Below, piece after piece: positions 44,735 to 54,614 of a DNA stretch of 64,000 bases. The notes beneath the pieces are model-generated. The model did not search any database. It was not told where the DNA came from and was given only the letters and a program-made list of their open reading frames with translations. Within the stretch, counting starts at the first letter, position 1. The number at the start of each line of letters is the position of its first letter. This DNA comes from Byssothecium circinans. Taxonomy: Eukaryota > Ascomycota > Dothideomycetes > Pleosporales > Massarinaceae. Where the stretch lies: NCBI GenBank assembly GCA_010015675.1, contig ML976990.1:517327-581326 (forward strand). The letters run 5' to 3'. The translations under genes and the position numbers were made by a program.

Positions 44735-47641
44735 ATGGTTGCTCCAGACGTTTCCCACTTTGAGTACTATCAACATATGGCTGCCCCGACATCCAGTCAT
44801 CCCACATCTTCTCCATGGGTAGCACAGGCACACTGCGACATCCTCGAGTTCGACGACGACGAGGTCGATACCTCGGCTTTACACTCCCGGTTCATCGACC
44901 CTACCACCACTCAGCGCCTCCTTTCCCTCCCCAAACAACATCAACAGTCTAGTACCATTACTACGACTTCGTCCATCACACCACCTGTATCATCTCACGC
45001 CAGAAACAACGAGCATGACGATGTCGCTTCCGCACTCCTCTCCTCCCTCACCCGCCTCGCTCCTACCGTTGCCAAGGACTTCACGACTAAACCCTCCACC
45101 ACCTCCGCCCTCCAATTCCGTCTCATCCACGACGTCGACGACCTCCCCGGCGAAGAAGAAAGCTATATTGCTCTGAGCTATGTATGGAAAGACGCTCGTC
45201 ACGATATTCCCCGGAAGCTGGTATCACCGGTCGGCGAACTGCCCTTTGGTTGGGTCAGGACGGTAGAACAATTCCCGCTACCTATATCTCGGGGGGTATT
45301 CATGGGTGTACTAGGGGAGCGGAGGATGGGCGAGGGGTTATGGTTCGATCAAGTCTGCATTGAGATGGGAGACGAAGAGGAAAGAGCTAATGCGAGAGCG
45401 TGGATGGGTGACATATATTCCCGGGCCAGAGAAGTGGTAGTAGCCTTGGACGACGTCGTTGCTCCGCCCGAAGAAGTGTTATTCTTAGAACGATACATGC
45501 AGCAGTACACATACTCGGACCTATCTAGGGAGAATCGGGGCTTATACCCGCCGTTCATGCAACAACAGCCGCTCTTCTGGTCATTTTTGGATCGCGTACT
45601 GGGGTCCATGTGGTTTGAAAGAGCTTGGTGTGCTATGGAGATGCGCATGGCGAGAAGGCATGTTTTTCTCGTGCCTTGCCTCAGGCACTATGGCGATGAG
45701 GAGGAGGATGAGGAGGGGGTGTGGACGCTGGTGAGATTTACGGGGGAATTTTTTGCGCATATGCTGCGTCTTGCGAGCGAGTTGAGTGTGGGTTCGATAT
45801 CGCTGGGACGGCAGACGCGGATTCAAACGCTTCTTCAACACTTCGGCGCTAGATCTTCTTCCACTTCGTCGCACTCCAAGAAAAATCAACGGCATCCTTC
45901 CCTCGCCGTACGCAGTCCGAGTATTATCATCACATCACCTGAATCTACACAGCATTCGCTAGGTTCAATCTCAATCTCAACTTCTCCTGCTAGTCTCATA
46001 CCGACCATCTCAACCATCTTCCCGCTCCATGCCTCAGGAAACCCTTCACTACCTCCCTACCTCCGCCGCCTCGACGCAAACCGCGATAAAGTCTCCATCA
46101 TCCTCAACACCTGCGACATACCCCTCGCCCTCAAACCAAGAACCGCGTTCCAACGCCCCGACATCGAAGACGAATGCCTGCGCCAATTACTGCTCCTAGG
46201 TTTAGCGGCACGGGACCCCGCGGCGCTGTGTACATTAGGAGCGCCGCTGAGACTATGCGATGGGAGTGTATCATGGCTATGCCGACCCACAAGCCTCGAC
46301 GTCCCCGAGCCCATACCATCGTCTTTCAACACAACAGCCAGAACCTCCGACCAAACCCACGTCCAAGTAAAAGACACCAGTGTCTCAGCCTGGGAGACCA
46401 TTACACAAGGTTCCGACGGCAGAGCAGAATACGTCGAACTAAGTTTCCAATTCCTCGAACTCCCGCACCGCATGCAACCAAACCCCTACTTCGCGACCCA
46501 CGTCCACCGCGCCTGCGAATTCATCGACATCTGCACCACATACTCTCTCCGCACCACCATCCCAACCCTCCGCGCGCCATCAACATCGACAACGGCAGCT
46601 CAGGCGGAAGTATGGAACGCATGGCACGCGGCACCGAACCACCCGCGGGGCCCAGCCCTCCGCAACGTCTTCATTCAAACCCTAGCCTGCGCCTTCGACT
46701 GCGGCCCATCATGGTTCTTAGACCTCTCCTCCCAACTCGCCCTCCAACTCCCCCCTCCTCCAGCACACACAACATCCCCACTGGAACCCCCGTCCCCGCA
46801 TATCCTAGAAGCTCTCTTCACCCCGCAAATCCCACTCCAGCACTCTATCCAGCACCCCAGCGCCTTCCACGCACTCACCAGCGTGCTGAACGTGCTCGCG
46901 CTGTTGATCACGCGAGGGATCCCGTGGGCGTCGGGGGCGTCGGAGTGTTCACATGGTCCAATGATTGTCACGGCTCCGAGCCCCTCGGCTTCAGCTTCAT
47001 CCTCAGGTTCGGCTACGGGGACGGGGCCAGGGACAGGGACGGCGACGGCGACGGTGGTGCAGGTAGTGACGTCTCCCCCACCACTCCCCACACCAACCTC
47101 AATCATCAGTCCCCAGGGCTATACCTTTGGCCATCAACAGCCCTCACCCCTTCTGCCCGGCCCAACCAGCGGAACGATCCCGACGCCCGCGACCGCGCCC
47201 GCAGCATCAGCAGTGAACAACAAAGCCATCATCTTCGCCCCCTTCGCTCACTCGAAAACCCTGCTCGTCGCCGTCCCCGATGTCGTCAAAGGCGCGGAGT
47301 ACACCGGTCTGGCGCGCGCGTGGATCTTAACGCCGAATAATCCCTTCACGGGGGGGCATGTGAGGAGCGCAAGTGAGAGTTCCGGCCACAGTCACGGCGG
47401 CGGCGGCGGCGTGGGTACTGGTGTGGGTGTGGGTACGGGGGTGGGGAAGAAGAGTGCGAAGGGCTTGGTGAGTTGGGTACTTCGGGGGAAAGGTGTTATA
47501 TTTGGGGAGAGTGGGTTTGTGGGGGGTTTGGACGGTGCTGGCGGTGGTGGTGATGAGAGTGGAGAGGGTGAGGGCCAGGGAGAGGGGGAGAAGAAGGCGG
47601 TGAGGAGGCATAGGGTCTATGGTCCTAGTGGGGGGGAGTGA
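44735..47641 (+). CDS. HET-domain (heterokaryon incompatibility) protein
   Basis: A single 968-aa frame. Residues about 120-310 form the HET domain (PF06985): ESYIALSYVWKDARHD near 143, LWFDQVCIEMGDEEERANAR, MGDIYSRAREVVVALDD near 224, and MWFERAWCAMEMRMARR near 295. The first 110 residues are Ser/Thr rich. After the domain comes a Ser-rich linker, a helical region to about residue 720, and a low-complexity tail with SASASSSGSATGTGPGTGTA and GGGVGTGVGVGTGVG. HET-domain proteins act in allorecognition and can trigger cell death on fusion of unlike strains; not all have been shown to do so, and none of the known partner domains (NACHT, WD40, ankyrin) is visible here. The gene lies at the edge of a gene-poor, pseudogene-bearing stretch, as is common for this fast-evolving family. 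Confidence 0.93.
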   Translation: MVAPDVSHFEYYQHMAAPTSSHPTSSPWVAQAHCDILEFDDDEVDTSALHSRFIDPTTTQRLLSLPKQHQQSSTITTTSSITPPVSSHARNNEHDDVASALLSSLTRLAPTVAKDFTTKPSTTSALQFRLIHDVDDLPGEEESYIALSYVWKDARHDIPRKLVSPVGELPFGWVRTVEQFPLPISRGVFMGVLGERRMGEGLWFDQVCIEMGDEEERANARAWMGDIYSRAREVVVALDDVVAPPEEVLFLERYMQQYTYSDLSRENRGLYPPFMQQQPLFWSFLDRVLGSMWFERAWCAMEMRMARRHVFLVPCLRHYGDEEEDEEGVWTLVRFTGEFFAHMLRLASELSVGSISLGRQTRIQTLLQHFGARSSSTSSHSKKNQRHPSLAVRSPSIIITSPESTQHSLGSISISTSPASLIPTISTIFPLHASGNPSLPPYLRRLDANRDKVSIILNTCDIPLALKPRTAFQRPDIEDECLRQLLLLGLAARDPAALCTLGAPLRLCDGSVSWLCRPTSLDVPEPIPSSFNTTARTSDQTHVQVKDTSVSAWETITQGSDGRAEYVELSFQFLELPHRMQPNPYFATHVHRACEFIDICTTYSLRTTIPTLRAPSTSTTAAQAEVWNAWHAAPNHPRGPALRNVFIQTLACAFDCGPSWFLDLSSQLALQLPPPPAHTTSPLEPPSPHILEALFTPQIPLQHSIQHPSAFHALTSVLNVLALLITRGIPWASGASECSHGPMIVTAPSPSASASSSGSATGTGPGTGTATATVVQVVTSPPPLPTPTSIISPQGYTFGHQQPSPLLPGPTSGTIPTPATAPAASAVNNKAIIFAPFAHSKTLLVAVPDVVKGAEYTGLARAWILTPNNPFTGGHVRSASESSGHSHGGGGGVGTGVGVGTGVGKKSAKGLVSWVLRGKGVIFGESGFVGGLDGAGGGGDESGEGEGQGEGEKKAVRRHRVYGPSGGE

Positions 47642-48326
47642 GTGATGGTAATGAACTTGATAGATTGTATTATATATAAGAAAAAGAAAAAATCTGGGGG
47701 GTATGGTAGGGTTCATTCGCTTTGGAACGGGAAATCAAAAAGATAGATAATTAGATAACTTTATGCATTATTTTTGCTATTACAAGATTGCAATATTACG
47801 AATTCATTTATTCAACTTCTCTTATTGTTGCCTGCTACACGGAGCAACTAGATCGATAATTCCTCTGATACGCGGGCAAGGCATCGCTGCGTAACCCTGG
47901 TAAGCAGGTTAGGGGGGCCTATGTATGACACCCGCCTGAAAAAAGTAACTAATGCGGGTTACTCCGGATCCCCGCCAAAGGAGTATTAGTTACTGTTTAA
48001 TCATGTATAGACTCTATTGCAAGCATTACAGCAATACACATCGCTAAACTAGTCACCATATTCCAAAAGCCTGATCGATACGTACCTAGTTAGTACAATG
48101 CAGTCATCCGGGCGACTATGCGGGGATAACTGGCGATGTCTTAACTCCACTTCCTTTGTGCTAGCACTTGACCATCAGCCTCAATTCCCACGGTAGGTAA
48201 TGCAGGAGCTTGCTGACAGCAGTTAAGGGCGCACGTGGCTGAAGCCGTCTGGGTAGCTGTAAATCACTTCAGACTGACATCGAGGTGAAGGCTTCAAGCT
48301 TACCTACCACCTCAGATTGCAACACA
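47642..48326. other. intergenic, contains a hairpin repeat
   Basis: AT-richer than the surroundings. The only structured element is the inverted repeat at 47944-47994. No coding sequence supported. Confidence 0.5.
47944..47994. repeat. 51-bp inverted repeat, possible MITE or TIR remnant
   Basis: Outer arms AGTAACTAAT (47944-47953) and ATTAGTTACT (47985-47994) are perfect 10-bp complements. Inside, ACTCC/GGAGT and GCGGG/CCCGC can pair in alternative folds. No transposase is near, so the mobile-element reading is inference. Confidence 0.5.
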
Positions 48327-49171
48327 ATGGCAACCAAGGTCGTTCTTGTGACCGGTGCTAACAGCGGCATTGGCTACGAAACTGTCAAGGTCTTCCTCCA
48401 GTCTCCGAACCGGTACCACGTATATCTTGGAAGCAGATCCTTACAAAAGGGCAAGGACGCGCTCGAAAAGATTCGAACCGAATCCCCGAGTGCAACCAAT
48501 ACCGTCGAATTGCTTTAAATCGACCTGAGCAGTGACGAGTCCATAGAGAAGGCTTTCAAGGTAGTGGAGAATGGCCCGGGTCGTCTCGACGTCCTCATCA
48601 ACAATGCTGGTAAGCAAGTTGTCCCAAACCTTCAGTATTCTGTGGCTAAAATCTCTTAGGCGGCGGCTTCGACGCTGAGTTCCTGCAGGGCAAGATGTCC
48701 CTGCGGGAGTGCTTCAACAAGGCCTACGGCTTGAACGTATCTGGCACCAACGTCGTGACTTAGACGTTCATTCCCCTGCTGCTCAAGTCCGCCGAGCCCC
48801 GTCTAATCTTCGTAGCTGGCCTTTCGCAGATGACCCAGGCGGCTGAGGCCTATTTCCCGACGCCCCCGCAACCGGCTGGCTGGCCCAAGAAGATTGAATT
48901 CGAAACCATTGGGTATCGCTGCAGCAAGACGGCACTGAGCATGCTGATGCTGGACTGGAACCACAAACTGAAGGAAGACGGAGTCAAGGTCTTCAGTGTC
49001 AGTCCTGGCCTCTGTGTCACCGGACTAGGCGGTCTAGGAGCAGACTTGATGAAGGCAATGGGAGCAAAGCATCCCAGTAAAGGCGGCCAGAGGCTCATCA
49101 CCGTTGCCGAGGGTAAGAGGGATGCGGATGCTGGAAAAATTGTGGACAAGGTCGGCTTGCTCCCATGGTAG
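48327..49171 (+). pseudogene. short-chain dehydrogenase/reductase pseudogene, two in-frame stops
   Basis: The frame starts MATKVVLVTGANSGIGYETV (Rossmann TGxxxGIG motif). Exon 1 is 48327-48609, a 50-bp intron covers 48610-48659, exon 2 is 48660-49171. The SDR motifs NNAG and YRCSK (YxxxK) are present and the C-terminus reads KIVDKVGLLPW, so the whole family length (about 264 residues) is there. Two stops break it: TAA at 48516-48518, in VELL-stop-IDLSSDES, and TAG at 48761-48763, in NVVT-stop-TFIPLLL. Family context expects Gln at both places, that is CAA and CAG, so each is a single C-to-T change in a CpA. The splice sites and the rest are intact, which suggests a recent loss. Alternatives are assembly error or stop-codon readthrough. 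Its former substrate is unknown. Confidence 0.8.
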
Positions 49172-49250
49172 AAGACCCTTGTCAACATTCTCCGGCTTTG
49201 CCATGTTTTCCCTTAACACCGTAAACAGTGCATTCTTCCTCTCAGTAAAT

Positions 49251-49405
49251 GAAAAGAAAAGAAAAGAAAAGAAAAGAAAAGAAAANNNNNNNNNNNNNNN
49301 NNNNNNNNNNNNNNNNNNNNNNNNNNNNNNNNNNNNNNNNNNNNNNNNNNNNNNNNNNNNNNNNNNNNNNGAAAAGAAAAGAAAAGAAAAGAAAAGAAAA
49401 GAAAA
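49251..49405. repeat. (GAAAA)n microsatellite interrupted by an 85-base N gap
   Basis: GAAAA units run up to the gap (N from 49286 to 49370) and continue unchanged after it. The true array length is therefore unknown. Confidence 0.95.
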
Positions 49406-49796
49406 TTTGTCTTCGTCTCTAGCTACAGAAGTTCATCTAATGGGCTCAATTAACGGCTGTCAAACTCCTCCTTCCTATCTTGACCACTGCTCAATCCTTA
49501 TAACCTTTTCTGCATTAATCCTATCCGCCCGCGGTATCTTCTCCTCGTTCCTGTACTGGAGAGACTCTACCGATTAGAAGGGATCATATGACCTCCGTAA
49601 TATGGCGAATTTAAAAATATTGATTCTAATAGACTTTATGTACCCACAAGTGTTAATCATGGATGATGACTTCAATAGGTGGTCAAACCTTAGTTGTATT
49701 GCTCTATGGTCTGGTAGTCCCCGGAGAGGTTTTGATACAGCTGCCGGTGAAAAGGTGGGAAACCCGAGTCTACTCTCGGGATCACGTCTATAAGCC

Positions 49797-49887
49797 TGGC
49801 AGAGGTTTGTGGTAGTGAGATCGCAGGGGTGTCCACGCGTTCGAAGCCCTCCAGTCACCAGGGCAGCAATGATTCCAAAAAAAAATA
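49797..49887 (+). other. possible tRNA-derived (SINE-like) fragment
   Basis: TGGCAGAGG (49797-49805) resembles a pol III A box, GTTCGAAGC (49839-49847) fits the B-box consensus GWTCRANNC at a normal distance, and an A-rich tail follows at 49877-49885. No cloverleaf can be folded, so it is not a working tRNA gene. Chance is a real alternative. Confidence 0.25.
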
Positions 49888-50635
49888 AAGAATGAGGATT
49901 ACTCTAGCCCTAGATTTTACAGATTAAATTTTACTGCTATTTTGTTTTAATAAAGAATTGGAAAGAATTGTTGAGAGGCTTAAATCCTAGCTGCCTAAGA
50001 AATACAACCCAAAAACAAAGTAGGCTGGAGAGGCAGCCAACGACCGCAATCAAGTAGCAGGCCTATATAGCTCGGTCACCACAAAAGGAGAGAGAGAGAA
50101 AGTCTAAGTCTAAGTCTAAGTAAAAGATATAATTGCCTTTATACTTAATAATGATATAACCCTTATACTACCTATCTCCAACATGCCAATCTACCTTAAA
50201 CTTATTTTACCCCACCTCACCTTACCTTATATTATATATCCCTTTTCCTTTCTCCTCTTCTTTCCTCTTCTCTTTTAAATCTTTCTTTACGTTTTTTATC
50301 CACCCTTAATTATATAGTTATAAATATACACATTAATACACCCCAGCATATACCTGTACCCTATTCGCAGAACCTATCATCCAAACATAATCCCAAAAAT
50401 TGCCAAACTATACGCCCCATCCCAAAAAAATAAAAATAAAGGCACGGGGGGAAATAATAAGGTAGTCAGGACTCTACTCAACGCAACTTTCTACAATAAT
50501 CCAAAAACTAAACTTCATACTTCAATCCACCGCCTTGCTCAAAACCCCCCATAATCACCTTCCCCTATAGTCGTCTTCCCCCGTGACCTTCCCCCATATC
50601 CCCCTATTCCTCCTACCTTACCACTACCACTACCA

Positions 50636-50655
50636 CCCCCCCCCCCCCCCCCCCC
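50636..50655. repeat. poly-C tract, 20 bases
   Basis: A run of 20 C after CTACCA-type units. Length may be inexact in the assembly. Confidence 0.85.
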
Positions 50656-51366
50656 AGCCCTTAAGCCCATCCAACCCAAACAAGCTAAACAACACCATTA
50701 AGCATGACCAACTAGGCGCCGGCACTGGAATTCCCCCCAGCCAAGATACGATAGAGTTGGTAGCAAGTAGCAAACAGAGCAGGTGCAGATTTATTCAAGT
50801 CCCACTTAAATCCTCATTTATAAACAGTGTTTTGATGCATGCATAGGTAGTGGCGAGTTGAAAGCCCTCCCCCACCCCGCTTCGCTTCGCCAGGCAACAC
50901 TCAGTCTAACACGCTCTGGTTGGTTGAGTTAATTACGGTGATTGACAGAGGAGAGGGAGTTTCTGGTCGGTGGTATTCGTCGATTCTTCCTGTATGGATT
51001 TTTGGGGAGGGGGCGGGAGGCGTTGGGCTTCCTATTTGGAGGGGGCAGGATGCGATGGTACGTTGCTTTGCTTGATGGATATTTTATATGTTTTTTTTGG
51101 TTCTTGTATGGTGAAAGGGAAAGATGTCTTTGTATCGCGCTCTAACTACATCTATCTAATAGATATGAATAACAACATAGGGAAAATGGATAGAGTGCAG
51201 AATGTATAGGGTATATTTGGTATATGATGTTTATAACATACACACGCTACCAACCATCTACTCTCCGCTTCACTAGTCTTCTTTCTATCCGAAGAAATAC
51301 CATCATTCCGTAAAACTTCATTTTTCTTCATCATATCTATCTATCCCTCCAGATCCACCGGCCCCC

Positions 51367-54327
51367 TCAAACAAGCGGTTTCCGCAACGCCCTAATAACC
51401 CCCTGCTTAACCAACACCCTCGGCTTCGTAGCCTGCTGATGCGTCCTCTTAGTCGTCCACTCAGGCCCCTTCGGCACCCTCAAACTCCTCTCATACTGTT
51501 CCTTCGTCTCGAACGGAAACGGAAGCTGACTAGCTAGATACTTAGTATTCGCCTTCTGCCTTCTCTCATTCATGATGACTCGATCTTTGTTTCTATCTTT
51601 CCGCTTGGTAGGATCGATGCCAGGTTTCGTGGTCTTGGTGACATGGCCGCCACGGGAGCGACGCTTCTCGGCGCGCGTGAGGTCGTCGCCGGTCCAGGAA
51701 CCCCAGCCGGGGAGCGTGGTGGTGACGACTTGGGTGTCTTCCGAGGCGATGGCGGCGGCTTTTTCGGTGGCGAATTCTTGCTCCACGTTGTCGCCGGCGA
51801 AGGCCGTGGCGGTGAGTTGGTGGTTGCGGAGGACGGTGTCGAGGTCGATGCCTTCGTCTTCAATGTCTTCGTTTTCTTCCGAGTTGTTGTCGTAGCTGAC
51901 GGTTTGGAAACCGTCCTCGTCGGGGGCGCTGATGGTGGGGTTGCCGGCAAGGCCGTGATCGTCTGCTTGAGTAGCTTTTGCCTTCTTCTTGGACTTCTTC
52001 TCCTTTAGCTTAGATGTATCCTGTGTAGTGGCAATGGTATCGAACGCCTTCAGAGTGAGATCGGGCTCAGGTGCGGTATTCTTGCTCTTCTTCGCTTGTA
52101 CCAAATAAGGGTTTTGCGAGCTGGACCCAACGTCATCTGAGGTCGAACTCTTCGATGGCTTCAGCCGGTGACGGTCGTTGGCGATGTGATTGGTGGCCTC
52201 CACGTTGATGGACTCGACACCGTTCTCGTCCTCAGATTCGGATGCAACATGCTCCTCAAACTCGCTATGCCGAAGTTGAATAGCAGGGACAACTTTCTCC
52301 GAGCCAGGTCCGAACTTGCGACGGCCAGCCCTTGTCGAATTCTCGTCCTCATCTTCACTGTTGCTCTCTTCACCTGCAAGTTCTTTCCGCAGACGTTCGA
52401 CATCCTCATCGTTCTGCTTCCTTCTCGCGTTTTCTGCTCGTTGCATGAACTGCATAGACCCCAACTTCGACTTGTCGGATGAGAACGGATTGTCCTTGAG
52501 ACGGCCTAGTTGTCGTTGGATATTCAGCTCATCAGCCTCGTCGCCCGTGTCTTCGTCCTCGCTCTCGCTGGACAAGTCAGACGCATCTTCGTCCTCATCC
52601 CTGACGTCCTTGCCTTCGATACGGCGGCGAAGCTCCTCATTCCTTCTAGCCATTTCAGTGACACCCGAGCGAGCATCTTCGTCCCACGCCGCTTTGCCAG
52701 ATGCTTTTACACCCTTCGCCCACTTGCTGTCGCGATGCTTGGCTCCCATACGTTCTTCAGCTCGTCGGCGGTCATTGTATTCGCGCTCGTCTTCCGAGAT
52801 GTCGACACCGTCTGCTTTGAGAGCATCTCGCTCTCGTTGCATTAGTCGCTCGCGCTCTTTACGATGGACTCGTCGGTAGGCTTTGCTCTTGATTTTCTTG
52901 ACGCGCTTGGCACGCACCTCCTCGCGGAAGAGAAGCTCTCGTTCCCTGCGAAGCGCCGCGCGTCGCTTCATGACTTCCTCAAGGGGTATCTTCTTCTCTT
53001 GAAGCGTTTCCCACTGTTGAAACTTCTCTTCGTCATCTTTGCCATTTGAAAGCCCACTTTGCTGTAGAATGGATTGGATCGTGCTTTCGAGCTCGTTGGT
53101 CGGTTCCGCGGCGGTCGTAGGCAAGAGACGGCTCTCACCCATGTGCTGCCCATCTCCCGGTTGCTGTAAGGGGAAAGACAAATGCTCGGCGCGACGGTTA
53201 TGCTTAACGGTGTCAACCCATCGCTCAAGAGTCTCGTTCGCCTTTGCACTGGCTGCAGCCCGGTCGAGCTTGTCCTGCTGGCGTTTGGGAAGTGGTGCCT
53301 CCAACTTTCGAGAGATGTCGTTGCGCTTCGTCGATGGTTTGTCATCCCGGATCAGCTTTAAAGCCTTCTTCCTTTCTGGATCCGAAGTCTTGGTTTTGAA
53401 GCTGGCTAGGTCGACCTTTCTGAAGACTCCAAATTCCGAAGGGGCGCTCGACTCGTGGGCTTCCGCTTTGCGTGGGCCTGATTTCTCCTCTTCCTCTGCC
53501 GCTAGTGAGGATATAAAATCCTTCAACTCTGCCTGCCTGTCCTCTTCATCCTCGTCGTCTTCGTCAGCGGAGAAGTCAGAAGCCCCATCTGCCGCTAGGT
53601 CATCCACCTCGCTAGGCGCCTCGTCATCGCTATCATCGAAAGCAGATCTATCCTTCTTCGACTTCTTGCCCTTATTACTCTTCTTCTGCCCTTTTTCCTC
53701 CTCACTCTCCTCCCACTGATCCAGCGCCGTAGCAAGATCAATAGCATCCTCTCCTAGATCATCGTCTTCCTCTCCCCCGTCCACACTGTCCCCCTCATCC
53801 AAATCGAAACCCTCCTCTCCCAGCCCTACATCGACGTCCCTACCCCTCTTTTTCACCTTCCCACCCTTACCCTTCTGATTACTCTGGCTCCCCCTAAACG
53901 TCCACCCCTCAAACTTCTCCTCATCGCTTTCCCCCAACGCCTCATCACTATCAATATCACTGTCATCCTCATCCACATATCCCATTTTCCAGTTGTTCCC
54001 CTCGGAATCGCTTCCCTCGTCATAACCTTCACTGCCGCCTCTTACCTGCTTTCTCCGCTTCACGTTGTCGCCGCCGCCGTCTTCCGCCTCGTCGTCCTCG
54101 GCTTCATCGTCTTCGTCGCGGGGCCGCTTCCTACGTGCATCAACGTCCGACTGGCCGAGCCTGTTTTTGCGGATTTTTGCGCGGTCGGGGTTGTCGTGCG
54201 AGGCGATGGAGAAGGCGTTTAGGGCGCGCTTGGCTGCTTTTTTGGGCTTGCGCGGGTTGGAGGAGGAGGAGGAAGGGCGGGAAGTTCTGGAACCCGGCAG
54301 CGAACTGCGGGATATTCTGGGCGGCAT
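51367..54327 (-). CDS. UTP14: UTP14, U3 snoRNP / SSU processome component
   Basis: A single 986-aa frame. The N-terminal half is very acidic with Lys-rich islands (nucleolar style). The family core appears in order: DLATALDQWEESEEEKGQKK, KDFISSLAAEEE, FGVFRKVDLASFKTKTSDPE, LEAPLPKRQQDKLDRAAA, NETLERWVDTVKHNRRAEHL, KIPLEEVMKRRAALRRERE, then LPGWGSWTGDDLTRAEKRR near residue 875, DRVIMNERRQKANTKYLA and LPFPFETKEQYERSLRVP near the end. Utp14 binds U3 snoRNA and pre-rRNA and activates the helicase Dhr1 during 40S maturation. It shares a 287-bp upstream region with the mitoribosomal gene on the other strand. Confidence 0.97.
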   Translation of the reverse strand: MPPRISRSSLPGSRTSRPSSSSSNPRKPKKAAKRALNAFSIASHDNPDRAKIRKNRLGQSDVDARRKRPRDEDDEAEDDEAEDGGGDNVKRRKQVRGGSEGYDEGSDSEGNNWKMGYVDEDDSDIDSDEALGESDEEKFEGWTFRGSQSNQKGKGGKVKKRGRDVDVGLGEEGFDLDEGDSVDGGEEDDDLGEDAIDLATALDQWEESEEEKGQKKSNKGKKSKKDRSAFDDSDDEAPSEVDDLAADGASDFSADEDDEDEEDRQAELKDFISSLAAEEEEKSGPRKAEAHESSAPSEFGVFRKVDLASFKTKTSDPERKKALKLIRDDKPSTKRNDISRKLEAPLPKRQQDKLDRAAASAKANETLERWVDTVKHNRRAEHLSFPLQQPGDGQHMGESRLLPTTAAEPTNELESTIQSILQQSGLSNGKDDEEKFQQWETLQEKKIPLEEVMKRRAALRRERELLFREEVRAKRVKKIKSKAYRRVHRKERERLMQRERDALKADGVDISEDEREYNDRRRAEERMGAKHRDSKWAKGVKASGKAAWDEDARSGVTEMARRNEELRRRIEGKDVRDEDEDASDLSSESEDEDTGDEADELNIQRQLGRLKDNPFSSDKSKLGSMQFMQRAENARRKQNDEDVERLRKELAGEESNSEDEDENSTRAGRRKFGPGSEKVVPAIQLRHSEFEEHVASESEDENGVESINVEATNHIANDRHRLKPSKSSTSDDVGSSSQNPYLVQAKKSKNTAPEPDLTLKAFDTIATTQDTSKLKEKKSKKKAKATQADDHGLAGNPTISAPDEDGFQTVSYDNNSEENEDIEDEGIDLDTVLRNHQLTATAFAGDNVEQEFATEKAAAIASEDTQVVTTTLPGWGSWTGDDLTRAEKRRSRGGHVTKTTKPGIDPTKRKDRNKDRVIMNERRQKANTKYLASQLPFPFETKEQYERSLRVPKGPEWTTKRTHQQATKPRVLVKQGVIRALRKPLV

Positions 54328-54614
54328 GGTTGCGTTGTCGTAGTGTTATCGAGGTCGCCAAATGCTCGCATATGGAGAAGTTTGAAACTAAAAACCCGAA
54401 ATCTTGGCGAGCTAAATTATTTTCGTCGCTCTTGCAAAGCGGGCCGGAGTTTCGCCGAAGCAAAGGTGCGTTCAAGCCTCGGAGGTGCAACAACAGCTCC
54501 GCAAACCTCAAGATCTCTCTTCCAACTCAATTCAATCGCGCCAGCCCAACTACGCCAACGTCGTCGCGCAGAACCCAACCACCGAAAGACGACGACGAGG
54601 CAATCCCCGCCAAA
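54328..54614. promoter_or_regulatory. shared divergent promoter, UTP14 / MRPL27
   Basis: Only 287 bases separate the two start codons, so both promoters must overlap. An AAATTATTTT stretch at about 54414-54423 resembles the RRPE motif of yeast ribosome-biogenesis promoters, but the match is loose. Confidence 0.6.

Larger units (their letters stand above)
49172..51366. other. low-complexity, gene-free region after the SDR pseudogene
   Basis: About 2.2 kb, AT rich in its middle (about 49900-50420). It contains a microsatellite with an assembly gap, a possible pol III-type element, an (AAGTCT)n run at about 50100-50122, and a poly-C tract. No coding frame is supported, including the one that runs through the gap. 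Confidence 0.6.

Noticed and set aside
46174..47340. 388-residue plus-strand frame inside the HET gene
   Set aside because: Another phase of the HET gene; Pro/Arg/His-rich with no domain.
49104..49577. Frame that reads through the N gap
   Set aside because: Made of the GAAAA repeat and unknown bases.
49797..49887. Functional tRNA gene
   Set aside because: No acceptor stem or anticodon arm pairs; kept only as a possible SINE-like fragment.
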